A stretch of 64,000 nucleotides of DNA. Origin: Candidatus Poribacteria bacterium (GTDB lineage Bacteria; Poribacteria; WGA-4E; WGA-3G). The notes under the pieces are model-generated. The model saw nothing but the letters and a program-made list of their open reading frames with translations. It had not been told where the DNA came from and ran no database searches. This document shows positions 1-9,100 of the stretch, in pieces; positions within the stretch are counted from its first letter, which is position 1, and the number at the start of each line of letters is the position of its first letter. The stretch spans positions 220,313-284,312 of the forward strand of contig JAGFCA010000005.1 of assembly GCA_022394755.1 (NCBI GenBank), in the 5' to 3' direction. Position numbers and translations under genes: made by a program.

Positions 1-330
1 CATTTGGATATTCCTGCTCGTGAAGCACTTGAAAATGCCCTTTCTAATTATCCTGCAACACTTTTTATCATTTCACATGATCGATATTTGCTGAATAGTT
101 TAGCCACGAAGATGCTGATTTTTGAGAGTACTAAAGAAGGAATTACAACCCGATTCTTTGATGGAACTTATGCTGAATATGAAGCAGAACAAAAGCAGGT
201 TTCTGAATCCGAGAATGTTGAATCAGAAAAAACTATACAGAAAAATACAGATAATAAGCGTACAAAGACCAAATCTAAATCCAAATCTAAACGAAAAATG
301 AAGGCACAACGTTTGGTTGGTAGCAATTAA
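1..330 (+). CDS. ABC-F family ATPase, C-terminal fragment
   Basis: The gene enters from before the window; only its last 109 codons are visible, in frame from base 1. It begins with HLDIPAREALENAL and continues to FIISHDRYLLNSLATKM. This is the D-loop and H-switch (SHDRY) of the second nucleotide-binding domain of an ABC-F protein (Uup/EttA/YdiF type), soluble ATPases that act at the ribosome or in antibiotic protection. The last 50 residues are a Lys/Ser/Thr-rich basic tail (KTKSKSKSKRK), as in many ABC-F C-termini. The family is clear; the subfamily cannot be set from this fragment. Confidence 0.85.
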   Translation, partial: HLDIPAREALENALSNYPATLFIISHDRYLLNSLATKMLIFESTKEGITTRFFDGTYAEYEAEQKQVSESENVESEKTIQKNTDNKRTKTKSKSKSKRKMKAQRLVGSN

Positions 331-376
331 AACCCTCCCGAATTCTTACTAATTCTGTAATTAATCCCATTTTAAT

Positions 377-405
377 TTGACATAGGCTGAATTTATACCT
401 ATAAT
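377..405 (+). promoter_or_regulatory. Consensus sigma-70 promoter of the marR-type gene
   Basis: TTGACA at 377-382 and TATAAT at 400-405 are both perfect consensus hexamers and are exactly 17 bp apart. The predicted start of transcription falls near 411-412, inside the palindrome at 409-420, about 45 bases upstream of the start codon at 457. Confidence 0.85.
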
Positions 406-408
406 TAT

Positions 409-420
409 GTCGTATACGAC
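409..420. promoter_or_regulatory. Palindromic operator candidate over the transcription start
   Basis: GTCGTATACGAC is a perfect 12-bp palindrome that covers the predicted +1 of the promoter at 377-405. MarR dimers usually bind such short palindromes and repress their own genes, so this is the likely autoregulatory operator. The sequence is seen; binding is inferred. Confidence 0.6.
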
Positions 421-456
421 GGAATTTACCTCTTATATAGGACGTAATTTAGAAAT

Positions 457-1335
457 ATGTCTAAAAACCGTGAATTCAGCCAAGAAATTGATGTTGTTAT
501 GCGTGTGATGCGTCATGCCCAAGCATCAACAAAATCCCGGTTTATTCAGGATTTAGTTCCGAATCGTCTAACAATAGTCCAATTTAATGCTTTACAACAC
601 TTACATTGGTATGGGCGTGAATCCGGTATGTATGTAAGTGAATTGGGTGAACATCTCGGTCTTGCACATAATACAGTTTCTGGTTTAGTTAACAGGTTAG
701 AACGGCAAGGTTGGGTTGTCCGTCGTAAGTGCGATGAAGATCGTAGAAGAGCTCGTATTCAACTAACACCGCAATCACAGGAACTTTTTAGCGAAGGTGT
801 GAAACAGGCAGAAGACTTTTGGGAACACACTTTTGGACAATTGTCTCCAGAAGAACAAGACAACCTTATAGAAAGTCTAAAGAGATTGAAAAAAGTGATG
901 GCGAAACCTGTTTGGCCAAGTTATTCCCAGTTACACCCTCGTGATGCTGATCATTTACGTGAGAAGTTTGAAGCGGGACTTGACGAACTGGCTCAAGCAA
1001 AACTCAAACTCGTCGGAATGCGATTAATTCTCGCTCAAATCGCTGAAAAACGGAATGAACATGAACTCGCTGCGTACCTAAACCAAGCTGCCTCAGAAGA
1101 ATTACGGCATACAAACCAATTATTTACTCTACTCGGTATCGGAGAAAACTTCAGTAGTCTTCTATCGGCATTGGTAGATGAAGATAAAATCGTGTATGAG
1201 GAGTTGTTGGCATTACTCGCTGATGCACCTTGTGCAGAAGAAGATGAAGAATTAACACTTCTTCAACAGATGGTTAAAGATAGCCGTAGATACAAAGAAT
1301 GGTTTCATTGTGTACACAAAGAGACAAATCGGTGA
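457..1335 (+). CDS. MarR-family regulator fused to a ferritin-like helical domain
   Basis: This 292-residue protein is about twice the usual MarR length. Residues ~10-150 are a MarR winged helix-turn-helix: VSELGEHLGLAHNTVSGLVNRL is the recognition region and RRKCDEDRRRARIQLT the wing. Residues ~160-292 are all-helical, with an E-x-E...Y...EE-x-x-H pattern (E201, E203, Y207, E214, E215, H218) and a second helical pair near the C-terminus with DSRRYKEWFHCVHKE. This spacing resembles the di-iron helices of ferritin/rubrerythrin-like proteins. If right, it could be a redox- or metal-sensing repressor. The MarR part is secure; the ferritin-like call is moderate. It has its own consensus promoter and palindrome. 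Confidence 0.8.
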   Translation: MSKNREFSQEIDVVMRVMRHAQASTKSRFIQDLVPNRLTIVQFNALQHLHWYGRESGMYVSELGEHLGLAHNTVSGLVNRLERQGWVVRRKCDEDRRRARIQLTPQSQELFSEGVKQAEDFWEHTFGQLSPEEQDNLIESLKRLKKVMAKPVWPSYSQLHPRDADHLREKFEAGLDELAQAKLKLVGMRLILAQIAEKRNEHELAAYLNQAASEELRHTNQLFTLLGIGENFSSLLSALVDEDKIVYEELLALLADAPCAEEDEELTLLQQMVKDSRRYKEWFHCVHKETNR

Positions 1336-1400
1336 CTTCGATTCTATAACTAACGACTGAATTCAGAACCAGTCAATGACACATAACATAAGAGGAGAAC

Positions 1401-2018
1401 ATGCAGTCCCAAAGCCCCGAAAGTATTCCTCCAAGTTGTAATGATGATGCTCAACTCATAGAACAATTTCAAAGTGGGGACACCGCTGTATTTGATACGC
1501 TTTTTACACGGTATCAAAAAAGAACTTATCGGTTAGTCCTACGTTTTGTTCCTAACCATGAAGATGCCCTCGATATTACACAAGATGCATTTATACGTGC
1601 CTACCAAGGTTTGGGTAACTTCAAGAGTCAGTGCCAGTTCTATAGTTGGCTATATAAAATCACTGTCAACCTATGTATAGATTTTTTACGAAAAAAATCA
1701 CGTTCGGAAGTAATGGTATATGATTCCGATGAAACCGAGGAATTACCGATGGCGAATTTTCCTGACCTACGGTTAGATTCACCTGCAAAAGCTGTAGAGA
1801 ATAAGGAACTTCGGCTTCAGATACGTAAGGCAATTCGTCAGCTGCCACCGAAACAACGTAAGATTTTCATCTTACGGCACTGGGATGGTCTATCTCTCAA
1901 AGATATTGCTACAGCGGTTGGTAGATCAGATGGAACTGTCAAAGCGCACCTGTTCCATGCACATCGTAATCTACGTAAACACTTACAGTCCTACCTTAAA
2001 GATGGAGATACTCCATAG
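1401..2018 (+). CDS. ECF-type RNA polymerase sigma factor
   Basis: This 205-residue sigma-70-family factor is of the ECF (SigW/RpoE-like) type. Region 2 is at about residues 24-95 (FDTLFTRYQKRTYRLVLRF, then DALDITQDAFIRAYQGL, the core-binding and -10 region). Region 4 is at about 140-195 (LPPKQRKIFILRHWDGLSLKDIA, then helix-turn-helix GTVKAHLFHAHRNLRKHL). An AGGAG Shine-Dalgarno lies just upstream of the ATG. No anti-sigma gene follows; the next gene is convergent ftsY. It may be co-transcribed with the MarR gene 65 bases upstream, since no strong promoter is seen between them. Confidence 0.93.
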   Translation: MQSQSPESIPPSCNDDAQLIEQFQSGDTAVFDTLFTRYQKRTYRLVLRFVPNHEDALDITQDAFIRAYQGLGNFKSQCQFYSWLYKITVNLCIDFLRKKSRSEVMVYDSDETEELPMANFPDLRLDSPAKAVENKELRLQIRKAIRQLPPKQRKIFILRHWDGLSLKDIATAVGRSDGTVKAHLFHAHRNLRKHLQSYLKDGDTP

Positions 2019-2060
2019 GACAAATTAGATTAAGATTGTCCTCTACATATAATTACTCAC

Positions 2061-2114
2061 AAATCCTACAACCTAACCCAATACAATCTGGTAAGAGGTT
2101 AGGTTGTAGGATTT
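2061..2114. terminator. Bidirectional terminator hairpin overlapping the end of ftsY
   Basis: AAATCCTACAACCTAACC (2061-2078) and its exact complement at 2097-2114 form an 18-bp perfect stem with an 18-nt loop between the convergent sigma-factor and ftsY genes. The right arm encodes the last four residues (NPTT) and the stop codon of ftsY. No long U-run is present, so efficiency is uncertain. Confidence 0.7.
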
Positions 2115-3148
2115 ACCTCTGATGCATCTTCAGTAGCAAAAAGTGCATCAACAAATTCACTACCTTCAAAATCTCTTAGATCATCAAGTTTCTCTCCAAT
2201 TCCAATTAGTTTTACCGGTGCCCCTAATTCAGATTTCACGCCAAGTATTATCCCACCTTTTGCAGTACCATCAAGTTTAGTTACTGCCACTCCTGTAATA
2301 GGAACAGCTTCATTGAATATCTTCGCCTGCATTAAGGCATTTTGTCCCACGGTACCATCAATTACAAGCAGAACTTCATGGGGAGCTCCTGCCTGAGCTT
2401 GTCCCATAACACGTCCAATTTTTGACAACTCGTCCATCAATGGTTTTTTCGTATGTAATCTTCCGGCTGTATCCACGATTAAGACATCCGCTTCACGATG
2501 TTTTGCTGCGTGTATAGCATCAAAGACCACAGAAGCAGGTTCGGCATTTTCTCCTCCGCGAATTAATTCTACACCTGCACGTTCACACCAGATTTCTAAT
2601 TGATCTTCTGCAGCTGCACGAAAAGTATCACCCGCTGCAACCAAAACTTTATACCCATCAGAGTTAAACCTACTCGCAAGTTTCCCAATAGTTGTAGTTT
2701 TTCCAGCACCATTCACACCGAGAACAAGGATTGTATATGGTCCTTCTCCGTCAAGTTTTAATGGAGTGTCCTCACCAAGAAGATTGCGAATTTCATCTCT
2801 AATGACTGTTTCTAACTCAGAGGAGTCCCCTAATCCTTGAGATTTTACGGACTCTCGAACATTATCCATCAATTTCAACGTTGTATCAACACCTACATCT
2901 GCTTGGATTAAAATCTCTTCAATTTCTTCCATTAGATCTTCGTCAATCTTCCTTCCAACCCGAAGTAACCCTGAAAGTTGAGACATTAAATTATTTCGGG
3001 TTTTCGTCAGACTGGATTTCAGACGATTAAACCAATTATCTTTTCCATTACTATCAGACTGAACTTTTTCTGTTGTGTCCTTCGGTTTATCTATGTCCTT
3101 CGGTTTATCTGTTTTTTTATCACCACCTTTAAACAATTTTCTAAGCAT
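2099..3148 (-). CDS. ftsY: Signal recognition particle receptor FtsY
   Basis: FtsY is the SRP-receptor GTPase that docks ribosome-nascent-chain-SRP complexes at the inner membrane. The protein has 349 residues. Residues 1-40 are highly charged (K/D-rich, with a repeated DKPKD motif) and stand in for the A domain. The helical N domain follows (~40-130), then the G domain with GVNGAGKTTTIGK (from residue 144), DTAGRLH (from 226) and TKLDGTAKGG (from 290). The TFRAAAEDQLE motif is typical of SRP GTPases. The short N-terminal region distinguishes it from Ffh, which would carry a C-terminal M domain. The ATG has AGGAGA upstream on the minus strand. Confidence 0.96.
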   Translation of the reverse strand: MLRKLFKGGDKKTDKPKDIDKPKDTTEKVQSDSNGKDNWFNRLKSSLTKTRNNLMSQLSGLLRVGRKIDEDLMEEIEEILIQADVGVDTTLKLMDNVRESVKSQGLGDSSELETVIRDEIRNLLGEDTPLKLDGEGPYTILVLGVNGAGKTTTIGKLASRFNSDGYKVLVAAGDTFRAAAEDQLEIWCERAGVELIRGGENAEPASVVFDAIHAAKHREADVLIVDTAGRLHTKKPLMDELSKIGRVMGQAQAGAPHEVLLVIDGTVGQNALMQAKIFNEAVPITGVAVTKLDGTAKGGIILGVKSELGAPVKLIGIGEKLDDLRDFEGSEFVDALFATEDASEVNPTT

Positions 3149-3572
3149 CCAATTCTCCTTTATTGATATTTTAATTTGTCAAGAAATAACAAGCAGTACT
3201 TTCATTGACACGGTAGATACAACTTGTAATCACGTGGAATGCAATATGTGCATTCGGTCTTGATTTTTTGACACATTGATTCAAATGTAAAACCTTAGTT
3301 ATCAAACTCACGTTAACTAACAATAACAGATGATAATACTACTATAAAATAAGTCATTTTGAAATAAAAAAATTCAATGTAATAACATTTTCACTATTTA
3401 TCGTTATTAGGAAAAATAATATAGTAGATTCATCTGCTATATATTGTTGATGTGATTATTCTATATATGAAGTTAGTTCAGAAAGAATATTCTACTATAA
3501 ATCAATAAATATTGTTTGTATAGGTTAGCGGATTATTATATACTAAAACATACCTAATATAAGGAGAAAAAA
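3149..3572. other. AT-rich intergenic region between divergent genes
   Basis: This 424-base stretch lies between the starts of ftsY (minus) and the P460-like gene (plus) and must hold both promoters. It is very AT-rich, and no open frame with a coding look was seen. A weak plus-strand candidate is TTGTTT (3512-3517) with TATTAT (3534-3539). No riboswitch or RNA gene was recognised. Confidence 0.5.
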
Positions 3573-4160
3573 ATGAAAACGCAAAAAAACAACTTGAGAT
3601 TACTCAGCATTTTATCTCGTATTGTATTTATTGTAATGTTTTGTATTCTCTTCACTTCCTGCGTAGAAGAACAACAAATAGAAGAACTTGTCCAAGAAGT
3701 GGATAATGGAGAAAACACCCAAGAACCCCAACAAATCGATGAAACACTCGTTGCGCTACCCGGACTACCTGATTATACTGCAGGTTATGATAAGTGGCTC
3801 AAATTAAATGCAGAACCTATTCCACCTGTTCCTGGTGGTGATCCACATAACGGCACAAAAAACGTATATGTGAATCAAGAACGAGTTACAATTGCACCAG
3901 ATGGTGAACAAACATTTCCATATCCTGATGGAAGTATCGTTGTAAAAGAAGCCACGAGACCTAATAAAGACTACATCGGGTTGATCGCTATCATGCGTAA
4001 AGTTGCAGGTAGCGATCCTGATCACAACGATTGGGAGTTTATTGAATACACAAGGAATGACCCTGATGATGATTTTACAATCTTAGCAAGAGATCGAGTT
4101 TGTTGGGGCTGTCATGCCAGAGTTGAAGATTTGGATTATGTCTTTACTACACTTGATTGA
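3573..4160 (+). CDS. Cytochrome P460-like lipoprotein with one c-type heme motif
   Basis: This 195-residue protein has a lipoprotein signal peptide (hydrophobic stretch ~10-30 ending LFTSC, lipobox Cys about 31). After an acidic linker, the region from ~residue 55 resembles cytochrome P460: GYDKWLKLNAEPIPP, PDGSIVVKEATRP, then DWEFIEYT and the heme motif C177-W-G-C180-H181 followed by ARVEDLDYVFT. P460 proteins bind a modified c heme and act on hydroxylamine or nitric oxide, or transfer electrons. The special cross-linking Lys cannot be assigned here. AAGGAG precedes the ATG. It sits 51 bases before a di-heme porin gene, so the two are probably one operon. Confidence 0.75.
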   Translation: MKTQKNNLRLLSILSRIVFIVMFCILFTSCVEEQQIEELVQEVDNGENTQEPQQIDETLVALPGLPDYTAGYDKWLKLNAEPIPPVPGGDPHNGTKNVYVNQERVTIAPDGEQTFPYPDGSIVVKEATRPNKDYIGLIAIMRKVAGSDPDHNDWEFIEYTRNDPDDDFTILARDRVCWGCHARVEDLDYVFTTLD

Positions 4161-4211
4161 TGTCAACTATAAATATAATGAATTCATACCTAATTCAAAC
4201 GTATAAGGAGC

Positions 4212-5435
4212 ATGCCTATGGATTTTTATTTTACAAAATACAATACAATTGATCTTAAAAGATATATAAGACAGATCAATTTCCCGATATTGTTGATATT
4301 TACATTTATTTCAATTGCACTGATTACCACACTCACTATTAATTCTGCCGAAGCCAGACCGGAATTTGCAGCCGAATTAGATAAGGATTGCACTTTCTGC
4401 CATATAGACCCTGCTGGGGGTGGACCTCGAAATCGTGTTGGTGAGATTTTTGAAGAAAACTATTTTGAGTTCCCTGAAGACTTTGATATGGAGGCTGTAA
4501 CTGAAGAAACTAAGGAGTTAATCAAACAAATTACCACTTCTATCGATCTCCAAACAGCCTATATCAAAACTACACATGTTGATGAAGAGGAAGGAACAGT
4601 AGCAGGATGTACATCCTGCCACTCTTCTGTTGATAGATTTTTCCTTATGCAAGGCGAAGTCACATTCAACGCACAAGCCTCAGAACACGTTCGGTTAACA
4701 GTATCAAATAATGTTGGTACTACATTGAATGCGTTTGCAACTGTTGACGCGATTCCTAAACATCTTTATGTGAGAGTTGGACAATTTCGACTTCCGTTCG
4801 GTATTAAACAGAAAGATCATAATATACTCGTAAGAGAAGGTTATGATCTGGGTTCAAATAAACGTGATGTTGGAATTGAGGCAGGTGGTAGTTATGGGAA
4901 ATTGTTCTATAATGCTGCATTTTTCAATGCAGGTAATAACACTGCCAATGGATCTCTTGGAACAATAGGTGGAAATCTCGGTCCAATTCGTGCGGGTATC
5001 TCCTGTATGTTAGAAAAACCTGATGAAGAATGGAAACGAATAATCGGTGCTTTTTTCACTACATCGTTCGGGGATCTCAGCTTGGAAGGTGAATTCAATT
5101 TTGGTAATAATGACGAAGTAGCATCCTTTGCGGATGATACTATTGATTCTAAAGGATATTACATCGGGGCAAAATACCGGCTTTTTCCACAGTTATCACT
5201 ATCCGGACGTTACGGTTTATTCGATCCTGATAGAATGGTTTTAGGTGATGCAAGTAAACGGATTACATTTAATGCAAAATACAATTTTATGGAGAATGGG
5301 GCCATTTCACTATTCTACTGGGCAAACCTGCCAAACAACGACCGTCTCCCAGATGAAGATATTTCAAGTAAAAGTGAATTACGACAACTAAAAGGGACAA
5401 ATCAACTGATTCTTATGTCACATTTCTGGTTTTGA
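4212..5435 (+). CDS. Fused di-heme cytochrome / outer-membrane beta-barrel (Cyc2-like layout)
   Basis: This 407-residue protein has a long signal peptide (positive start, hydrophobic 24-43, cleavage after A-E-A48). The mature N-terminus is RPEFAAELDKDCTFCHIDPA with heme motif C60-T-F-C63-H64; a second motif, C133-T-S-C136-H137, follows after ~70 residues. From about residue 145 the sequence alternates polar and hydrophobic residues, as in a porin (QGEVTFNAQASEHVRLTVSN, LYVRVGQFRLPFGI, YYIGAKYRLFPQLSLSGRY). It ends in Phe (LILMSHFWF), the beta-barrel assembly signal. A cytochrome joined to a barrel in one chain is the layout of Cyc2, an outer-membrane iron-oxidation conduit. Cyc2 has one heme; this has two. 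The function is inferred. Confidence 0.7.
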   Translation: MPMDFYFTKYNTIDLKRYIRQINFPILLIFTFISIALITTLTINSAEARPEFAAELDKDCTFCHIDPAGGGPRNRVGEIFEENYFEFPEDFDMEAVTEETKELIKQITTSIDLQTAYIKTTHVDEEEGTVAGCTSCHSSVDRFFLMQGEVTFNAQASEHVRLTVSNNVGTTLNAFATVDAIPKHLYVRVGQFRLPFGIKQKDHNILVREGYDLGSNKRDVGIEAGGSYGKLFYNAAFFNAGNNTANGSLGTIGGNLGPIRAGISCMLEKPDEEWKRIIGAFFTTSFGDLSLEGEFNFGNNDEVASFADDTIDSKGYYIGAKYRLFPQLSLSGRYGLFDPDRMVLGDASKRITFNAKYNFMENGAISLFYWANLPNNDRLPDEDISSKSELRQLKGTNQLILMSHFWF

Positions 5436-5464
5436 TCTACAAATAAACGGAACATGATTTGCAT

Positions 5465-5501
5465 GTAAGGGAATTAAGGTTGGAATTCTTAATTCCCTTA
5501 C
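5465..5501 (+). terminator. Hairpin terminator candidate after the porin-cytochrome gene
   Basis: GTAAGGGAATTAAG (5465-5478) and CTTAATTCCCTTAC (5488-5501) form a perfect 14-bp stem with a 9-nt loop, 30 bases past the stop codon. No U-run follows, so it may act as an mRNA 3' stabiliser or a weak terminator. Confidence 0.6.
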
Positions 5502-5578
5502 TTACGGCTGTAAAGGCACTCCTAATACATTCATAAAAGAATAATTATTTTAGTGTGTTATTTTTTACACATGATAGA

Positions 5579-5612
5579 ATTATCTTACAAATCTACCTAT
5601 TTGTAAGATAAT
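5579..5612. terminator. Second hairpin in the gap, possible terminator
   Basis: ATTATCTTACAAAT (5579-5592) and its exact complement ATTTGTAAGATAAT (5599-5612) form a 14-bp stem with a 6-nt loop. It is AT-rich and has no U-run; its role is unknown. Confidence 0.4.
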
Positions 5613-5814
5613 CATATGACAACTTCCCATTCCACCCAACAATCTTGCGGAAAGTTTACTTTGAGTGAGATTGTCCCCTTATAACAATTCATACTAAGTG
5701 TACCTACTCTAATTGTCTATTATATATTACTTCAATATGATAAATGACGATATTTCTCAAGATATACTGTATAAACAGTAAATTTATAGAATTCATAATA
5801 GTAGCATCAAGTAT

Positions 5815-5830
5815 TGGCACGGAATTTGCT
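5815..5830 (+). promoter_or_regulatory. Sigma-54 (-24/-12) promoter upstream of the macroglobulin gene
   Basis: TGGCACGgaatTTGCT matches the sigma-54 consensus (TGGCACG, four bases, TTGCA/T) at every specified position, with GG and GC 10 bp apart. Transcription would begin near 5842 and run about 300 bases before the macroglobulin start at 6149. No sigma-54 activator gene is in the window. Confidence 0.65.
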
Positions 5831-6148
5831 CCTTGCATCGTAAAGGATTATCTTGGAAAAAACAGAAATTACACAAATTGATGGATTATTAGACTTTTAG
5901 ACAAGATGGTACATTCTGTCCTTTCACCATCATCTGGAACTCTAAAAGACACTGTGTCAGTCTTAATAAACTCAAATATTAATGCAATCTAAATCTAAAT
6001 GACTTCCATAATAGGAAAAGGAATACATATCATTAATATTTATTATGTGTTCACATTGATCAGAATGTAAGACAATGTAAACATACTTATTTAGAATAAT
6101 TAATAGATTCTGAGTTTTAGTTCAATTGGACGCTTAGGAGAAATTACA

Positions 6149-9100
6149 ATGAAAACTAAACAATTATACATTGGTGTTGTTGCAATACTTTCTTTACTTG
6201 TATTGATAATAGGTTCCCTATATATTCACAGTCTATCCACAGGTTCAAAAACCCGTGTCCATGTGAAGTCTTTCACACCCAAGGGTGAAAAAGTGCTTCA
6301 ATGGGTGGACTTTACATTTACTTTTTCTGAACCCGTAATAGATAATTCATTGGTTGACACCGAATTACCAAGTCAAGCAGTTCAATTTACTCCTACTGTT
6401 AAAGGAGTTGCACGTTGGGTTAAGCGTGATACAATAAGATACTATTTAGAAAGCCAATTAGCTCCCTCTGCAAGTTATACTGTCGTACTCTCGCCAAAAT
6501 TACATCAAAGTTCATTGGGTTTTGTCATAACGGGGAACAGGAAATTTACCTTTTTGACTGAGCCTTTCAGTATTGAAAAGAAGAATTTGGAATTTAAATA
6601 TACCAAAACACATGCAAAACTTATTGGGAAATTAGGTTTTAACTATACTGTGAATATTGCTGATTTGCGTTCAAATCTAACCCTGAAACTTCAAGATGAT
6701 GTTCTATTACCCTATACGCTTCAACCAGAAAGTGGAATAGCCAAAGAGATATCTATTGAGACTGAAGAAATTCCACGACTGTTGGGTAATCAATCTTTAA
6801 AGGTGCAAATCGAAAAAGGATTTAACTGTATTGGTGGAAAAATTGGATTGAAGCAAGCAAGTGTCAAATCATTAACCTTAGCCGGAAGGGATAGACTTCG
6901 GGTTACAAATGCATATGTAAATGAATATTCTGGTAGTCCGCATATTCGGCTAAGATTCAGCTCTAATGTACCTGTAGACTCAATACAACCATACATACAA
7001 ATTGATCCTGAATTAGAAACACAGATTATCCAAGGTTATAATAGGATTGATATATATGGTGATTTTATTCGACGGAACAAATATAAAGTCAGTATTCAGG
7101 AAGGTTTAACTGCTCCTGACGGGTCTATATTAAAGAAGCCATATTCTGTCACACTTTCCATACCAGATATACCTCCTCAAATTCGTTTTGCAGGAAATGG
7201 GTTTTTCTTAACCCGAAACCAAAACATGAATATTGGCTTGGCAACTATAAATATACAAAACATCAACCTTCAAATTGAAAAGGTTTTTGCTAATAACCTT
7301 ATATATGCATCAAAACTGAGAAATTGGAGTACATATACAAGTGGTTTAGGTAAACCAATTCATTCCGGGAGTCTTTCAATTACATCAAAACTGAATGAAG
7401 AGGTAACAACACCTATTGATTTGGGACAATACCTTGATGATAAGTATAGAGGAATCTTTAAAGTAACCGCTACACATCCACATAACTATAGACCTCGAGC
7501 AACACAATGGGTTATGCTAACCGACCTTGGTATTATATCAAAAAGGGCTGGAGATGAACTATGGGTATGGGTCAATTCACTTAAATCTCTAAAACCTATT
7601 CCTCAAGCAACAATTAACCTTATCAGCGATAACAATCAAACATTAATGACTGGGCAGACAAATTGGCAAGGATTCGTAAAATTCACTTCTGTCAATCAAA
7701 AGACTGATGGGTTTACACCCTTTATGATAACTGCTGAAAAAGGTGATGACATATCTTTCATTCAACTTAATCGACACCAACTTTCTACAGGTGATTTCAA
7801 TGTTGGTGGGACTGCTTATTTAGAATCCGGATATGATGCTTTTCTATATACAAGTAGAGGTGTATATCGTCCTGGAGAACGGGTAGATATAGCTGGAATA
7901 GTACGGGGCAAGGATAATTTGGCACCTCCTATTCTTCCAACCAATATTGAGGTGACAGCACCAGACGGAAGAACAATTAGGCAATTTCAGACAAATACAG
8001 ACAAACATGGTGGATGGACTGTTGAATTGAATTTACCTCCCTATGCACAAACCGGTGGTTATATTGCTAAGATGAAAGTGGCTGATAAGGAAATTGGACG
8101 GGGTCGCTTCCAAGTCGAAGAGTTTATGCCTGACCGCATGAAGGTGATTGTCTCTACAGATAAACCTGAATATGACATAGGTGACGAAGTAGGTATGGAG
8201 GTAAATGCTGTTAATTTGTTTGGTCCACCAGCTACAAATCGCAAAGTAGCCGCATACTATATGCTTGAAGCAGTTCCTTATATACCCGCAGAAAAATGGC
8301 GTTCATTTCATTTCTCCAGTACAGCACAATTTGAAAAACAGAGAATGAATTTAAAGGAAACTAAGACTAATGATGAAGGCAAAACCATTTATCAGATCAA
8401 ACTACCTGAAAAAGTCAAAGCACCTTCCTTATTAAATGGTATATTTACAGCAAGTGTTAATGAACCTGGCGGAAGAGCTGTCACTGCTTCACAAAGGGCG
8501 ATTATTCATCCATATTCACATTATGTTGGTATTAAACGTTCTAATGATGGTGCAATCAACAGAAATCAAGAGGTGAAAATTGACTATATCGCAGTGGACA
8601 AGAACGGTAATTCCGTATCGGGAAGAGAGCTAATACTTACAGTTTACAAAGTTCGATGGAATACCATTCTTAGAAGAAATTCAAACGGTCAAGCTCAATA
8701 CGTGTCTAATCCACAAAAAACAACCTTGGAAACTCACACCTTAATTTCTACTACGGATATAGACTCATTTACATTCACCCCTACTGAATATGGTGAGTAT
8801 CGCGTTCATATAGAGGACACAAACTCGGGGGCAAAAACGGAAATCAAGATGGAAACTTCTGGATGGGGATATGTACCTATATCTATGGAAAATCCAAGTT
8901 TACTTGAGATGACATTGGACAAACCCGCATATAATCCTGGTCAGAATGCGAAACTTCATGTTAAAGCTCCATTTCCCGGTAAGTTACTGTTAACAATTGA
9001 ACGAGAAAAAATTCTAAGCTATAAAGTAGTAACTCTTAAAGGCAATACGGCGAGCTTGAGTATACCTGTTCAAAACGCTTACAAACCAAACATATACCTA

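Larger units (their letters stand above)
5436..6148. other. Intergenic region with two hairpins and a sigma-54 promoter
   Basis: This 713-base gap separates the porin-cytochrome gene from the alpha-2-macroglobulin gene. It contains hairpins at 5465-5501 and 5579-5612 and a sigma-54 type promoter at 5815-5830. No convincing open frame was found; a 15-codon frame opening with TTG after AAGGAT near 5850 is too short to support. Confidence 0.5.
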
